Source: Comamonadaceae bacterium (lineage in GTDB: Bacteria; Pseudomonadota; Gammaproteobacteria; Burkholderiales; Burkholderiaceae_C). Taken from it: 57,387 nt of DNA. The translations under genes were made by a program, and so were the position numbers. Below are positions 43,283 through 55,433 of the stretch, piece by piece (positions within the stretch are counted from its first letter, which is position 1; each line of letters begins with the position of its first letter). Location of the stretch: the NCBI GenBank assembly GCA_027488115.1, contig JAIYCG010000027.1, positions 1-57,387 on the forward strand, in the 5' to 3' direction. Under the pieces are notes generated by a model. That model ran no database searches, had not been told where the DNA came from, and worked only from the letters and a program-made list of their open reading frames with translations.

Positions 43283-43929
43283 GCTTTGCTCTTCATGCGG
43301 GACATGAACAGTTCATTGTTGGCTTTGCGATCGGCTTGCACCCGCTGCATGCTGGGGCGCTCAGACCACATCTTCATGTAGTCCTTGACAGGCAAGTCGG
43401 TCAAAAAATCTCTGCCGTAAATGGTTTTGGTTGCGGCGGACACGACAGGCAAGTGAACTGCAGCCGTGCAATCTGCAATGCTCATTTCTGTGCCGCCAAT
43501 GAAGGGCTTGAAAAGTGCCAACTTTGCAAATGCGGCGACATTCTTTTCAAGTTGAGCGCCAATTTTTTCTTTGACAGCGTCGCTGACCTTGCCGCCAAAG
43601 AAAGCTTCACCGTACAAATTGCGCGCTACCAATTCCAAGTGCAAATCTAAGAAGGTGACCAATTCGCGTACTTTGGCAGCTGCGAAGGCATCCTTGGGAA
43701 TGAGTGGATGCTCTGGGTAATGTTGCTCGATGTACTCCACCATGACCGCTGATTCGCAGACAGCGCCTTGGTCTGTTTTCAAATAAGGCACTTTGCCAAG
43801 TGGGCTGGCACTTGGATCGGTTTCACCCACCCATGCCAACTCCTCTTCAAAGGCCACGCCTTTTTCCAGCAGCACCAATTTAACTTTGTTGTGATAGTTG
43901 CTGGCGCCAAAGCCGCAGAGTGTCAGCAT
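43279..43929 (-). CDS. Glutathione S-transferase-family protein
   Basis: A 216-residue cytosolic GST-fold protein: thioredoxin-like N-terminal domain ([47 protein letters not shown] with the cis-Pro and Glu-Ser glutathione motif) and an all-helical C-terminal domain containing [18 protein letters not shown]. The ATG at 43929 has AGGAGA 5 bases upstream; a 10-residue longer frame is less likely. The class cannot be fixed and substrates are unknown. Confidence 0.9.
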   Translation of the reverse strand: MLTLCGFGASNYHNKVKLVLLEKGVAFEEELAWVGETDPSASPLGKVPYLKTDQGAVCESAVMVEYIEQHYPEHPLIPKDAFAAAKVRELVTFLDLHLELVARNLYGEAFFGGKVSDAVKEKIGAQLEKNVAAFAKLALFKPFIGGTEMSIADCTAAVHLPVVSAATKTIYGRDFLTDLPVKDYMKMWSERPSMQRVQADRKANNELFMSRMKSKA

Positions 43930-43997
43930 GTTGCGTCTCCTGATACAGATAAAAACCAAGAGCTTAGCCTTTGAAAGTTCAATGAAGCGTCGCGCAG

Positions 43998-44027
43998 TTG
44001 ACGCGGGCTGGTATGCGTTAAGCTAAT
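43998..44027 (+). promoter_or_regulatory. Possible promoter of phaM-FIST operon
   Basis: TTGACG (43998-44003), an 18-base spacer and GCTAAT (44022-44027) lie 27 bases before the phaM ATG, which has TAGGAG as ribosome-binding site. Match to the sigma-70 consensus is partial. Confidence 0.4.
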
Positions 44028-44054
44028 GGTTCACACACACCTCTAGGAGCCCCC

Positions 44055-44732
44055 ATGAGCGACCCCTCAGCTTTCGGATTTGGAAAATTCGTACCTGGCT
44101 TTGATTTCCTGCAAAACTTAGGGCAAGCCGCTAACCCAGGCGCCAAAGGCTCACCTCAGGGCATGCCCAACATGGCCAGCTGGGTGGCGCCAACCTTGAG
44201 TGTGGAAGAGCTCGACAAACGCATTCAAGAACTCAAAACGGTTCAATTTTGGTTAGAGCAAAACACCCAAGCACTCAAGGCAACCATTCAGGCTTTGGAG
44301 GTTCAAAAAATGACCTTGTCCACTTTGCAGGGCATGAACGTGAACATGTCTGAGCTGGCCAAGGCATTTACTGCCAAAATGCCAGACCTCCAAGCCAAAG
44401 ACACCGCCAAGCCTGAAGCAACCCAGAGCAATGCTGGCGCAGGCAGCGACCCTAGCAATGCCAGCGATGCTGGCAAAGATCAGGGCCCTGCTGTGGATCC
44501 CATGCAGTGGTGGGGATCTCTCACACAACAATTCCAAAACATTGCCGCAGCAGCTGTGAAAGATGTGGCGGCCCAAGCCATGAAAGACGGGCCTAAGGCC
44601 GGCTCGAAAAAGGCCGCACCAAGCAGAGCCCGTAAGTCAAGTTCAAACACTGCACGGTCAAGTTCGGCGCGTTCTAGTTCATCGCGAGCAGGTTCATCGC
44701 GCCCATCGCCCGCAAAAAAACCAGCCCCATGA
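44055..44732 (+). CDS. phaM: PHA granule regulator PhaM
   Basis: A 225-residue protein of the polyhydroxyalkanoate granule regulatory family. The diagnostic segment is LSVEELDKRIQELKTVQFWLEQN followed by TIQALEVQKMTLSTLQ; the C-terminal tail is Lys/Arg/Ser/Ala-rich (KKAAPSRARKSSS and onward), the kind of basic tail that in Ralstonia PhaM binds DNA. PhaM activates PHA synthase and links granules to the nucleoid. The ATG has TAGGAG upstream. No phaC is in this window. Its stop overlaps the next start by 4 bases. Confidence 0.9.
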   Translation: MSDPSAFGFGKFVPGFDFLQNLGQAANPGAKGSPQGMPNMASWVAPTLSVEELDKRIQELKTVQFWLEQNTQALKATIQALEVQKMTLSTLQGMNVNMSELAKAFTAKMPDLQAKDTAKPEATQSNAGAGSDPSNASDAGKDQGPAVDPMQWWGSLTQQFQNIAAAAVKDVAAQAMKDGPKAGSKKAAPSRARKSSSNTARSSSARSSSSRAGSSRPSPAKKPAP

Positions 44733-45979
44733 ATTTATTTCCTTTTGGACACGCCACACACCCTCAGTGGCAAATGGCCGCGGGTTTGGTCATCGCCCAA
44801 TTGCGTGCACAAATGACATTGCCAGGTCATGCGCCTTGTCCGCGTTTAGGTTTGTTGTACATCACCGATGCGTATGCCAACGAAGCCGAACCCATCTTGG
44901 CGCATTTCAGGGAAGAACTGCCCATGGTGCAAGATTGGGCCGGCACCGTGGGTGTGGGGGTCGCAGCCAATAACGCAGAGTACTTTGATGAGCCTGGCAT
45001 GGCCCTCATGTTGTGTGATTTGCCTGCCGACCAATACCGCGTCTTTTCGGGTGCGCAACCCTTGTCGCCGCACTTCAAAGCCCACAGTGCCTTGGTTCAT
45101 GCCGATCCGCAAACGCCAGACTTGGCCGAACTGATTGCAGAAATGTCCGCGCGCACCCAGTCGGGCTATTTGTTCGGTGGCCTAACGGCCAGTCGAAACC
45201 AAGCGGTGCAGTTTGCTTGGCAAAACTCAGACAACCCTAGGCAAGGTGTTTTAACGGGCGGCTTAAGCGGCGTGGCGTGGTCGCCTGACGTGCAAATTTT
45301 GTCGCGTGTGACGCAAGGCTGCGCGCCCATCAGCAAAGAGCGCGAAATCACAGAGGCCGAAGGGCATGTGGTCTACAAACTCGATGGCTTGCCAGCATTG
45401 GAGGTGTTGATGACCGACCTGAGGGTGTCGCTGTCAGAACCCCAAACTGCATTGAAAGCGGTGCGAAACACCTTGGTGGGTCTTACGTCTGCCGGTCAGC
45501 AAGGGCTGGGCAGAACCGGCAGTTTGGGTGTGGATGTGCGCGTGAGGCACATCGTCGGGCTTGACCCGGCACGCCAAGGCGTGGCCATTGCAGACCATCT
45601 TGAGGCAGGCCAGAAGCTGACTTTTTGTCAGATGAGTTTGCAAGCTGCAAAGTCAGATCTTCGGCGCATCTGCGCTGAAATTCGAGAAGAGCTAGAGCCC
45701 GAAACTTTGAGTTTGGAAATGGCCAACGCGTTGGCGGCCAGTGAGGCTGAGGCGGCCCCTCATCTGGCACGGCGCATTGCGGGTGCGGTCTATGTCAGCT
45801 GTTCTGGCCGAGGCGGTCCGCACTTTGGGGGGCCCAGTGCCGAGCTTCAATGGATTCGCCATGCATTGGGCGATGTGCCCTTGGTCGGATTTTTTGCCAG
45901 CGGCGAAATCGCCTACCAGCATTTGTATGGTTACACCGGCGTGTTGACGGTCTTCACCACACCTGAAGCCGCCGTTTGA
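44729..45979 (+). CDS. FIST-domain protein (FIST_N and FIST_C)
   Basis: A 416-residue protein made of FIST N-terminal and C-terminal domains, a predicted sensory module that may bind small ligands such as amino acids. TGTVGVGVAANNAEYFDEPGMA-like DWAGTVGVGVAANNAEYF, the central GLTASRNQAVQF and the terminal SCSGRGGPHFGGPSAELQW, PLVGFFASGEIAY match the family. No output domain is fused, so it probably acts through a partner. Start overlaps phaM by 4 bases (ATGA), implying coupled translation. Confidence 0.9.
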   Translation: MNLFPFGHATHPQWQMAAGLVIAQLRAQMTLPGHAPCPRLGLLYITDAYANEAEPILAHFREELPMVQDWAGTVGVGVAANNAEYFDEPGMALMLCDLPADQYRVFSGAQPLSPHFKAHSALVHADPQTPDLAELIAEMSARTQSGYLFGGLTASRNQAVQFAWQNSDNPRQGVLTGGLSGVAWSPDVQILSRVTQGCAPISKEREITEAEGHVVYKLDGLPALEVLMTDLRVSLSEPQTALKAVRNTLVGLTSAGQQGLGRTGSLGVDVRVRHIVGLDPARQGVAIADHLEAGQKLTFCQMSLQAAKSDLRRICAEIREELEPETLSLEMANALAASEAEAAPHLARRIAGAVYVSCSGRGGPHFGGPSAELQWIRHALGDVPLVGFFASGEIAYQHLYGYTGVLTVFTTPEAAV

Positions 45980-45992
45980 AAAAAGACTGACT

Positions 45993-48303
<2,311 letters not shown>

Positions 48304-48480
48304 TGTCTTGAGGGCCGAACCAGACCCGTTCCAAGTTGAAAAAACCAATTCTCCCATGACTTAGGACAAAGCTTGATCAATAAAGTCCAACTAAGTTTTG
48401 TAAATGGGCGCACTATGTAAGCTGCATTCAAGAAAGTACCGATGTGTTTTTAACTTGAGGCAAAACCAAGACATTAATGT

Positions 48481-48909
48481 ATGGGCATGCCAAAAGTAAC
48501 CGAATCGCAGCAGTTCGCTGATCGCTTGCGCAGTGCATTAGAGAGTGCAGGTGTTCGCGCCTCACCCACTTTGGTAGCCAACGCTTTCAACCTCCGCTAT
48601 CACGGACGGAGCATTACACCCCATACAGCCCGTAACTGGTTGTTGGGAAAAGTTATGCCCACTCAGGACAAGCTACGTGTATTGGCCGATTGGCTGCAAG
48701 TGAGTCCTGACGAACTGCGCTTTGGCCGTGCCCCTGGCAAGACCTATGTGTATGAAATGAATGCGGGCCCCGTTGAGATGGCGTTGGCTGATCGTGAAAT
48801 GGTCGACCGCTATTTGTCTCTGTCGCAGGAGGGGCGCAAAACCATTCGAGATGTGGTGTCCGCCTTCGTGGTTGCCAAAGCGGCCAACATGCCAAGCAAA
48901 ACGCCTTAA
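48481..48909 (+). CDS. HTH (Cro/C1-like) transcriptional regulator
   Basis: A 142-residue protein whose first 90 residues look like a lambda-repressor-type helix-turn-helix (FADRLRSALESAGV, ALVANAFNLRYHG-like segment and ITPHTARNWLLGKVMPTQDKLRVLADWLQVSPDEL). The rest is helical with no recognised domain; QEGRKTIRDVVSAFVVAKA resembles the tail of stand-alone chromosomal regulators. It is divergent from queA and precedes recG. Ligand and targets are unknown. No clear ribosome-binding site precedes the ATG at 48481; ATG 48487 is possible. Confidence 0.8.
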   Translation: MGMPKVTESQQFADRLRSALESAGVRASPTLVANAFNLRYHGRSITPHTARNWLLGKVMPTQDKLRVLADWLQVSPDELRFGRAPGKTYVYEMNAGPVEMALADREMVDRYLSLSQEGRKTIRDVVSAFVVAKAANMPSKTP

Positions 48910-48971
48910 TGGGAGCTTAGAAACTGAGGTCTTGAAGCCTTCAAGTCTCGCATCCACGGCACAATGAGGCC

Positions 48972-51050
48972 ATGGTTGACCCTGCCGCTTCATCGCCACC
49001 CAAACCCCTGTCTGCACCGCAAAAAGCCATGCGCAAGATGGGCTTGGCCCGCGACATTGATTTGGCGCTGCACATTCCACTGCGCTACGAGGACGAAACC
49101 CGCATCGTCAAACTTCGCGATGCCCGCGAGGGCGAGGACGTTCAAATCGAAGCCACGGTGGTGTCCTCGGAGGTCCAAGTTCGCCCGCGTCGGCAGCTGT
49201 TGGTCAGGGTCGACGACGGTACCGATACCTGTGTCTTGAGATTTTTCAGCTTTTACCCCGCCCAGCAAAAGGCCTTAGCAGTTGGGCAAGTGATCAGGGC
49301 CAGGGGAGAGGTCAAAGGGGGGTTGATGGGTTTCACCATGATGCACCCCGCCTTCAAGGCTGCATCGGGTGAACTGCCTTCGGTGCTGACGCCGGTTTAC
49401 CCCACCTCTGCGGGCTTGCCGCAAACCTATTTGCGTCGCGCCATTGCGGGGGCCTTGTCACGCGCTGATTTGGGCGAATCTTTGCCAACGTCCATGTCTT
49501 GGCCGATAGCGCCCCAAGCAAAATCATCGCCAACTTTGCGCCAAGCCTTGACCTATTTACACCATCCCACCCCGGATGTGTCGATTGCCGCCCTTGAAGA
49601 TCGTTCGCACCCTGCGTGGCAAAGACTGAAAGCCGAAGAGTTGTTGGCGCAGCAACTTTCTCAGCGCATGGCCAAGCTTGAGCGCGACACCTTGAAGGCC
49701 CCCAGACTCAAGCCCAAGGCGGGTGGTTGGCATGACACACTGAAAGAAATTTTGCCATTTCAACTCACAGCCGCACAGCAAAGGGTGAGCCTTGAAATTG
49801 CCCAAGATTTGGCGCGACCTGCACCCATGCACCGCTTGCTGCAAGGGGACGTTGGTGCCGGCAAAACCGTGGTGGCTGCTTTGGCGGCCATGCTGGCCAT
49901 CGATGAGGGCTGGCAGTGCGCCCTCATGGCACCTACCGAAATTTTGGCGCAACAACACTTTGCCAAGTTGGTGGGCTGGCTGGACCCCTTGGGCGTTCGC
50001 GTGGCTTGGCTCACAGGCAGCCAGAAGAAAAAAGAACGCACCGAAATGCTGGCCTTGATTGAATCAGGCGAAGCCGCTTTGGTGGTGGGCACACATGCTG
50101 TCATTCAAGAGCAGGTGAAGTTCAAAAACTTGGCCTTGGCCATCATCGACGAGCAGCATCGCTTTGGCGTGGCGCAGCGTTTGGCGCTGAGAGACAAGAT
50201 GCAAGACACGGGCATGGAGCCGCACTTGCTCATGATGACCGCCACACCCATTCCAAGAACCTTGGCCATGAGTTACTACGCCGATTTAGAAGTGTCGGTC
50301 ATTGACGAATTGCCACCGGGCCGCACGCCGGTGGTAACCAAAGTGATTTCAGACAGTCGGCGCGATCAAGTGATTGGCCGCATTGGCGCGCAATTGGCCG
50401 AAGGACGGCAAGTCTATTGGGTCTGCCCCCTGATTGAGGAGAGTGAAGCCTTGGACTTGACCAACGCCACGGCCACCCATGAAGAGCTCTCTGCAGTGCT
50501 GCCCGGAGTGACGGTGGGCTTGCTGCACTCCCGAATGTCGGTCAATGAAAAGCGCGAGGTCATGGGGCAGTTCACGCAAGGCAGCATGGGCGTCTTGGTC
50601 AGCACAACGGTCATTGAAGTCGGTGTGGATGTGCCCAACGCTTCTTTGATGGTGATTGAGCATGCAGAGCGATTTGGCCTGAGCCAATTGCACCAACTGC
50701 GCGGTCGTGTGGGCCGCGGGGCAGCAGCTTCAGCCTGCGTCTTGCTGTATGGCACCCCTGAGGGTGGCCGCTTGAGTGAAACAGCGCGAGAACGTTTGCG
50801 CGCCATGGTCGACACCAACGACGGTTTTGAAATTGCCAGACGCGATTTAGAAATCAGGGGGCCTGGCGAGTTTCTGGGTGCGCGACAATCGGGGGCAGCC
50901 TTGTTGCGATTTGCCGACTTGACCACAGACGAGCATTTGCTCGAATGGGCCCGTCAAACCGCACCGCGCTTGTTAGAAAAATACCCCGACATGGCCGAGC
51001 GACACATCGCTCGCTGGTTGGGTGGAAAATCTGAGTTTTTGAAAGCTTGA
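48972..51050 (+). CDS. recG: ATP-dependent DNA helicase RecG
   Basis: Branch-migration helicase of recombination and fork repair, 692 residues. N-terminal wedge domain with the OB-type fold (LRYEDETRIVKLRDAREGEDV), then helicase motifs: Walker A LLQGDVGAGKTVVAALA, DEQHRFGV (a DEAH-like box), TATPIPRTL, VYWVCPLIEESEA, and QLRGRVGRG. The C-terminal TRG-like part is present (DLEIRGPGEFLGARQSG). Length is as usual. oxyR starts 9 bases later. Confidence 0.97.
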   Translation: MVDPAASSPPKPLSAPQKAMRKMGLARDIDLALHIPLRYEDETRIVKLRDAREGEDVQIEATVVSSEVQVRPRRQLLVRVDDGTDTCVLRFFSFYPAQQKALAVGQVIRARGEVKGGLMGFTMMHPAFKAASGELPSVLTPVYPTSAGLPQTYLRRAIAGALSRADLGESLPTSMSWPIAPQAKSSPTLRQALTYLHHPTPDVSIAALEDRSHPAWQRLKAEELLAQQLSQRMAKLERDTLKAPRLKPKAGGWHDTLKEILPFQLTAAQQRVSLEIAQDLARPAPMHRLLQGDVGAGKTVVAALAAMLAIDEGWQCALMAPTEILAQQHFAKLVGWLDPLGVRVAWLTGSQKKKERTEMLALIESGEAALVVGTHAVIQEQVKFKNLALAIIDEQHRFGVAQRLALRDKMQDTGMEPHLLMMTATPIPRTLAMSYYADLEVSVIDELPPGRTPVVTKVISDSRRDQVIGRIGAQLAEGRQVYWVCPLIEESEALDLTNATATHEELSAVLPGVTVGLLHSRMSVNEKREVMGQFTQGSMGVLVSTTVIEVGVDVPNASLMVIEHAERFGLSQLHQLRGRVGRGAAASACVLLYGTPEGGRLSETARERLRAMVDTNDGFEIARRDLEIRGPGEFLGARQSGAALLRFADLTTDEHLLEWARQTAPRLLEKYPDMAERHIARWLGGKSEFLKA

Positions 51051-51059
51051 GAAATTGGC

Positions 51060-52025
51060 ATGACCCTGACTGAGCTCAAATACATTGTGGCCGTGGCCCG
51101 CGAGCGGCACTTTGGCAAGGCGGCCGATGCGTGCTTCGTGTCGCAGCCCACCTTGTCGGTGGCCATTAAAAAACTCGAGGAAGAGCTCGATGTGAAATTG
51201 TTCGAACGCAGCGCCAACGAGGTGAGTGCCACACCCTTGGGCGAAGAAATCATTCGCCATGCGCAACTCGTGTTGGAACAAGCTGCAGAAATCAAAGAAA
51301 TTGCCAAGCGCGGCAAAGACCCTTTGGCAGGCACTTTGCGCCTTGGCGTCATCTACACCATTGGCCCTTACTTGTTGCCCGATTTGATGCGTCAGATCAT
51401 GAAGAAGGCGCCGCAAATGCCCTTGATGTTGCAAGAGAACTTCACCGTCAAACTGATGGAGATGCTGCGTGCGGGTGAAATAGATTGCGCCATCTTGGCA
51501 GAGCCCTTTCCCGAAACGGGGTTGGCCACCGCCGCTTTGTACGATGAGCCCTTCATGGCCGCATTGCCAGTGAAGCATGTGCTCGCTAAGAAAAAATCGA
51601 TCACCGCAGAGCAACTTAAAAACGAAACCATGTTGTTGCTGGGCAATGGCCATTGTTTCAGAGACCATGTGCTCGAAGTCTGCCCAGAGTTCGCAAGGTT
51701 TTCTAGCAACGCAGAAGGCATTCGCAAAAGCTTTGAAGGCTCCTCATTGGAAACCATCAAGCACATGGTGGCGGCTGGCATGGGGGTCACCTTGGTACCG
51801 CGTTTGTCGGTTCCGGCAGAGGCCTTGGCTGAAACCGCCAAGCGAAAAAAACACGAAGACCCTGACATCACCTATTTACCCATCGTTGACGATGCAGGGG
51901 GCTTGCCCCCCACGCGGCGGGTGGTCTTGGTCTGGCGCAAAAGCTTCACGCGGTATGAGGCCATTGCGGCCCTTCGAAATGCCATTTATGCGTGTGAACT
52001 GCCCGGCGTGACACGTTTGTCATGA
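51060..52025 (+). CDS. oxyR: Hydrogen-peroxide sensor OxyR
   Basis: LysR-type regulator of 321 residues. The N-terminal winged helix reads TLTELKYIVAVARERHFGKAADACFVSQPTLSVAIKKLEEEL. Two cysteines fall at Cys199 (GHCFRDH) and Cys208 (LEVCPEF), the same positions as the redox pair in E. coli OxyR that forms the sensing disulfide. The gene lies 9 bases after recG, a neighbourhood often seen in beta-proteobacteria, and 50 bases before ubiA. Likely activates peroxide-defence genes elsewhere. Confidence 0.96.
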   Translation: MTLTELKYIVAVARERHFGKAADACFVSQPTLSVAIKKLEEELDVKLFERSANEVSATPLGEEIIRHAQLVLEQAAEIKEIAKRGKDPLAGTLRLGVIYTIGPYLLPDLMRQIMKKAPQMPLMLQENFTVKLMEMLRAGEIDCAILAEPFPETGLATAALYDEPFMAALPVKHVLAKKKSITAEQLKNETMLLLGNGHCFRDHVLEVCPEFARFSSNAEGIRKSFEGSSLETIKHMVAAGMGVTLVPRLSVPAEALAETAKRKKHEDPDITYLPIVDDAGGLPPTRRVVLVWRKSFTRYEAIAALRNAIYACELPGVTRLS

Positions 52026-52075
52026 GCGCATTGGCCCAAATGAAATTGATTTGAAATTAAGAAGTTTGTCATGCC

Positions 52076-52924
52076 ATGCGTGAAAAAATCAAGCTGTACT
52101 TAGACCTCATTCGCTGGAATCGGCCGGCTGGTTGGCTTTTGTTGCTGTGGCCAACGCTGTCCGCCTTGTGGGTGGCGTCGGGCGGTTTTCCAGGATGGCA
52201 TTTATTGATTGTTTTCACGCTGGGCACGATCCTCATGCGCAGTGCGGGTTGCTGTTTGAACGATGTGGCCGATCGAGACTTTGACAAGCACGTCAAACGA
52301 ACTGCAGATCGGCCTGTCACCAGTGGCCGCATCAGCGTCAAAGAAGCCTTGGCGCTTGGTGCGGTATTGGCTTTGCTGGCCTTCTGTTTGGTGCTCACCC
52401 TTCGAGTAGAAACATTGGCGTGGTCTTGCTTGGCCCTCGCGGTGGCCTTTCTCTACCCTTATGCCAAGCGTTTTGTGGCCATGCCACAGGCCGTTTTGGG
52501 CGTTGCATTCAGTTTCGGCATTCCCATGGCGTTTGCAGCTGTTACAGGCGAAGTGCCTTTGCTGGCTTGGGTTTTGTTGCTGGGCAATTTGTGTTGGGTC
52601 TTGGCTTACGACACCGAGTACGCCATGGTTGACCGCGATGATGATTTGAAAATTGGCATGAAAACCTCTGCCATTACCTTGGGTCGATGGGATGTGGCGG
52701 CGGTCATGTTTTTCTATGCGGCCTACGTGGGTGTTTGGAGCTGGGTGCTGGACGCCGCCCACAAGCCTTTTGTGATAGCGGGTTTGGCTGCTGCGGCACT
52801 CCAGGCCGCTTGGCATTTTTGGCTGATTAAAGACCGAACACGTGATGGTTGTTTCAAAGCATTCCGTCTGAATCACTGGGTGGGCTTTGCTGCCTTTGCG
52901 GGGCTGTCGCTCAGCTACGTTTGA
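52076..52924 (+). CDS. ubiA: 4-Hydroxybenzoate polyprenyltransferase
   Basis: Integral membrane prenyltransferase of ubiquinone synthesis, 282 residues with about eight or nine helices. The two Asp-rich motifs that bind the Mg-diphosphate substrate are NDVADRDFD and [26 protein letters not shown] and [12 protein letters not shown] are further signatures. Length and motif spacing are standard. Its stop codon directly abuts the stop of convergent proC (TGATCA). Confidence 0.96.
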   Translation: MREKIKLYLDLIRWNRPAGWLLLLWPTLSALWVASGGFPGWHLLIVFTLGTILMRSAGCCLNDVADRDFDKHVKRTADRPVTSGRISVKEALALGAVLALLAFCLVLTLRVETLAWSCLALAVAFLYPYAKRFVAMPQAVLGVAFSFGIPMAFAAVTGEVPLLAWVLLLGNLCWVLAYDTEYAMVDRDDDLKIGMKTSAITLGRWDVAAVMFFYAAYVGVWSWVLDAAHKPFVIAGLAAAALQAAWHFWLIKDRTRDGCFKAFRLNHWVGFAAFAGLSLSYV

Positions 52925-53776
52925 TCAGTCTTTGCCGAATTCGTCACCCAACTCACCCGCTCGCTTCTGAGCCGCCAGCATGGCTGTCACAAAGGCTTCT
53001 TTCACATGGGCTTCGGTCATTGAGGTGATGGCCGCATAAGTGGTACCGCCCTTGGAGGTCACGCGCTGGCGCAGCACTTCGGGTGAGTCACTTGATTGAC
53101 GCGCCAAATGCGTGGCGCCCCCAAAAGTGGCCGTTGCCAAATGGTAGGCCTGCTCTTGGCTTAAGCCCATTTGAACGCCCGCTTCGGTCATGGCCTCTAA
53201 AAAATAAAATACATAGGCAGGCCCAGAGCCCGAGAGGGCCGTGACCACGTCCAGATCGGACTCTTGTTTGACCCACAGCCTCTCGCCGGTGCTGTGCAAG
53301 ATTTGTTCGACCAACTGTTTGTCGCTTGCCGACACACCTTCACGGGCAAACAAGCCGGTCATGCCCTGGCCGACCAGTGCAGGTGTATTGGGCATGCTGC
53401 GTACCACGCGTTCGGTGTGAAGCCAGCGCGCGATGCTGTCGCTTCGAATACCTGCCGCCACCGACAAGTGAAGTGCACTTTGCGTGAACGCAGCCACCGG
53501 CCATGCAGCTTCTTTGAAAACTTGCGGCTTGACAGCCCAAACCACCAAATGCGCATGGCCTAAGGCTTCTGAAGCATCAGATGCACCTGCATGAACTTCA
53601 ACGCCAAACGCGGCGTGAAGTTTGGCGGCTGTTTCTGCAAAGGGTTCAATCACAAGCGCTTGTTTTGGCGCAAGGCCTTGCCGAATTAAACCGCCCAAAA
53701 TGGCACTGGCCATGTTGCCGCCGCCAATGAAAGCCAAGCGAACTTTTTGAAAATCAAGGTGAGTCGATGTTGTCAT
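52925..53776 (-). CDS. proC: Pyrroline-5-carboxylate reductase
   Basis: NADPH-dependent last step of proline synthesis, 283 residues. Dinucleotide motif RLAFIGGGNMASAILGGL, WAVKPQVFKE, RSMPNTPALVGQGMTGLF and the C-terminal signature LSGSGPAYVFYFLEAMTEAGVQMG with TSKGGTTYAAI are all present. Start ATG at 53776 gives a short extra N-terminal stretch (MTTSTHLDFQKV), as is common. Its stop abuts that of ubiA. Confidence 0.97.
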   Translation of the reverse strand: MTTSTHLDFQKVRLAFIGGGNMASAILGGLIRQGLAPKQALVIEPFAETAAKLHAAFGVEVHAGASDASEALGHAHLVVWAVKPQVFKEAAWPVAAFTQSALHLSVAAGIRSDSIARWLHTERVVRSMPNTPALVGQGMTGLFAREGVSASDKQLVEQILHSTGERLWVKQESDLDVVTALSGSGPAYVFYFLEAMTEAGVQMGLSQEQAYHLATATFGGATHLARQSSDSPEVLRQRVTSKGGTTYAAITSMTEAHVKEAFVTAMLAAQKRAGELGDEFGKD

Positions 53777-53834
53777 GAATCAATCTTTGCTCAAACAAGG
53801 GCCCATTGACAGGGTGTGTCACAAACAAATTTTT

Positions 53835-53864
53835 TTGTCCGATTTGGCCAATTAGGCTTATTGT
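53835..53864 (+). promoter_or_regulatory. Possible glpK promoter
   Basis: TTGTCC (53835-53840), 18-base spacer and TATTGT (53859-53864), 39 bases before the glpK ATG. Partial matches to the sigma-70 consensus; an alternative TTGACA at 53806 has no partner at the right spacing. Confidence 0.4.
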
Positions 53865-53903
53865 CTCTTTTTCGGAAGACAGGTTTCGGTTAATCTTTGC
53901 GCC

Positions 53904-55424
53904 ATGAAGTACATCCTTGCACTTGACCAAGGCACCACAAGCTCCAGAGCGGTGCTGTTCAACCGCGATGCAAAGCCTGTTGCCAGCGCTCAACAAGAGT
54001 TCACGCAATTCTTTCCTCAACCAGGATGGGTTGAGCACGACGCACTTGAAATTTGGCAATCGCAAAAAAATGTCATGCATGCCGTTCTGCAAAAGGCAGG
54101 TGTCTCTGCTTCGCAAATCCAGAGCATTGGCATTGCCAACCAGCGCGAAACAAGCGTGGTCTGGGACCGAAGAACAGGCCAGCCTATCGCACCGGCCATT
54201 GTTTGGCAAGATCGAAGAACCGTGGGTGTTTGTGACAAGCTCAAAATCCAAGGGGCGGCGGCCGAAATTCAAAGGAAAACGGGCTTGGTTCTGGATGCCT
54301 ATTTTTCAGCCACCAAGATTGCTTGGCTGCTCGACCATGTCAAAGGCGCGCGGCGTTTGGCAGAGCAGGGTCATTTGGCCTTTGGCACCATCGACACATG
54401 GCTCGTTTGGCAACTCACCGGAGGCCGGGTTCATGTGACCGATCCCAGCAATGCGTCGCGAACCTTGTTGTTCAATTTGCATACGCTCAAGTGGGATGAA
54501 GCTTTGCTCAAGCAATTCAACATCCCCTTTTCAATGTTGCCCCAGGTGGTCCCTAGCAGCGGTGTGCTGGCCGAGACAGATGCGCAGCTTTTGGGCGTGT
54601 CGATTCCTATTTCTGGCTTGGCCGGCGATCAACAAGCCGCCACTTTTGGACAAACTTGTTTTTCGCCAGGGATGGCCAAGAATACCTATGGCACCGGGTG
54701 CTTCATGCTCATGAACACGGGCCATGTGCCGGTCAGAAGTCGCCATCAATTGCTCACCACGGTGGCCTGGCAAGGCCCCCAATCTGTTGCCAAGGTTTGG
54801 CATCCAACGGCTTATGCGTTAGAGGGCTCTGTGTTCATGGCTGGGGCCACGGTGCAATGGCTGCGTGACGGTTTGCAAATCATTCAAAAAGCCAGCGACA
54901 TTGAAGCGTTGGCGGCCAGTGTGCCCCACTCGGGCGATGTTTATTTGGTGCCCGCCTTTGCGGGTTTGGGTACCCCTGACTGGGATGGACAGGCACGCGG
55001 TACCTTGTTGGGCATGACACGTGGTACCACACGCGCGCACATTGCGCGTGCTGCCTTAGAGGCCATTGCATGGCAAGTGGCCGACGTGTTTTTGGCCATG
55101 TCCAAAGACAGTGGCTTGGCCTTGACCGAACTGCGTGTCGATGGCGGCGCCAGCCAAAACAATTTGCTCATGCAAATGCAGGCAGACGCATTGGGCGTGA
55201 CGGTGGTGCGGGCTCGCGTCACTGAAACCACGGCTTTGGGCGCTGCTTTTTTGGCGGGGTTGGCCACGGGTTTTTGGTCGGATGCCGATGAAATCACAAG
55301 GCAATGGTCGATCGATCGAAAGTTCGAGCCTCAGACCCGCGATCGCGCCATTCAAATCAGGCAAACAGGCCATGCACGTTGGCGAGAAGCCGTTGACCGT
55401 TCACGTGCTTGGGCAAAAGATTAG
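53904..55424 (+). CDS. glpK: Glycerol kinase
   Basis: Phosphorylates glycerol to glycerol-3-phosphate. The 506-residue FGGY kinase has [16 protein letters not shown] at the N terminus, [40 protein letters not shown] and the second-domain signature [16 protein letters not shown] plus [22 protein letters not shown]. Length is typical. glpD follows after 9 bases, so the two steps of glycerol use are encoded together; neither glpF nor glpR is present in the window. Confidence 0.97.
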   Translation: MKYILALDQGTTSSRAVLFNRDAKPVASAQQEFTQFFPQPGWVEHDALEIWQSQKNVMHAVLQKAGVSASQIQSIGIANQRETSVVWDRRTGQPIAPAIVWQDRRTVGVCDKLKIQGAAAEIQRKTGLVLDAYFSATKIAWLLDHVKGARRLAEQGHLAFGTIDTWLVWQLTGGRVHVTDPSNASRTLLFNLHTLKWDEALLKQFNIPFSMLPQVVPSSGVLAETDAQLLGVSIPISGLAGDQQAATFGQTCFSPGMAKNTYGTGCFMLMNTGHVPVRSRHQLLTTVAWQGPQSVAKVWHPTAYALEGSVFMAGATVQWLRDGLQIIQKASDIEALAASVPHSGDVYLVPAFAGLGTPDWDGQARGTLLGMTRGTTRAHIARAALEAIAWQVADVFLAMSKDSGLALTELRVDGGASQNNLLMQMQADALGVTVVRARVTETTALGAAFLAGLATGFWSDADEITRQWSIDRKFEPQTRDRAIQIRQTGHARWREAVDRSRAWAKD

Positions 55425-55433
55425 AAGCACGGA

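Noticed and set aside
53806..53811. TTGACA upstream of glpK as its -35 element
   Set aside because: No acceptable -10 box lies 16-18 bases downstream (only a T-run); a different pair at 53835-53864 fits better, though still weakly.
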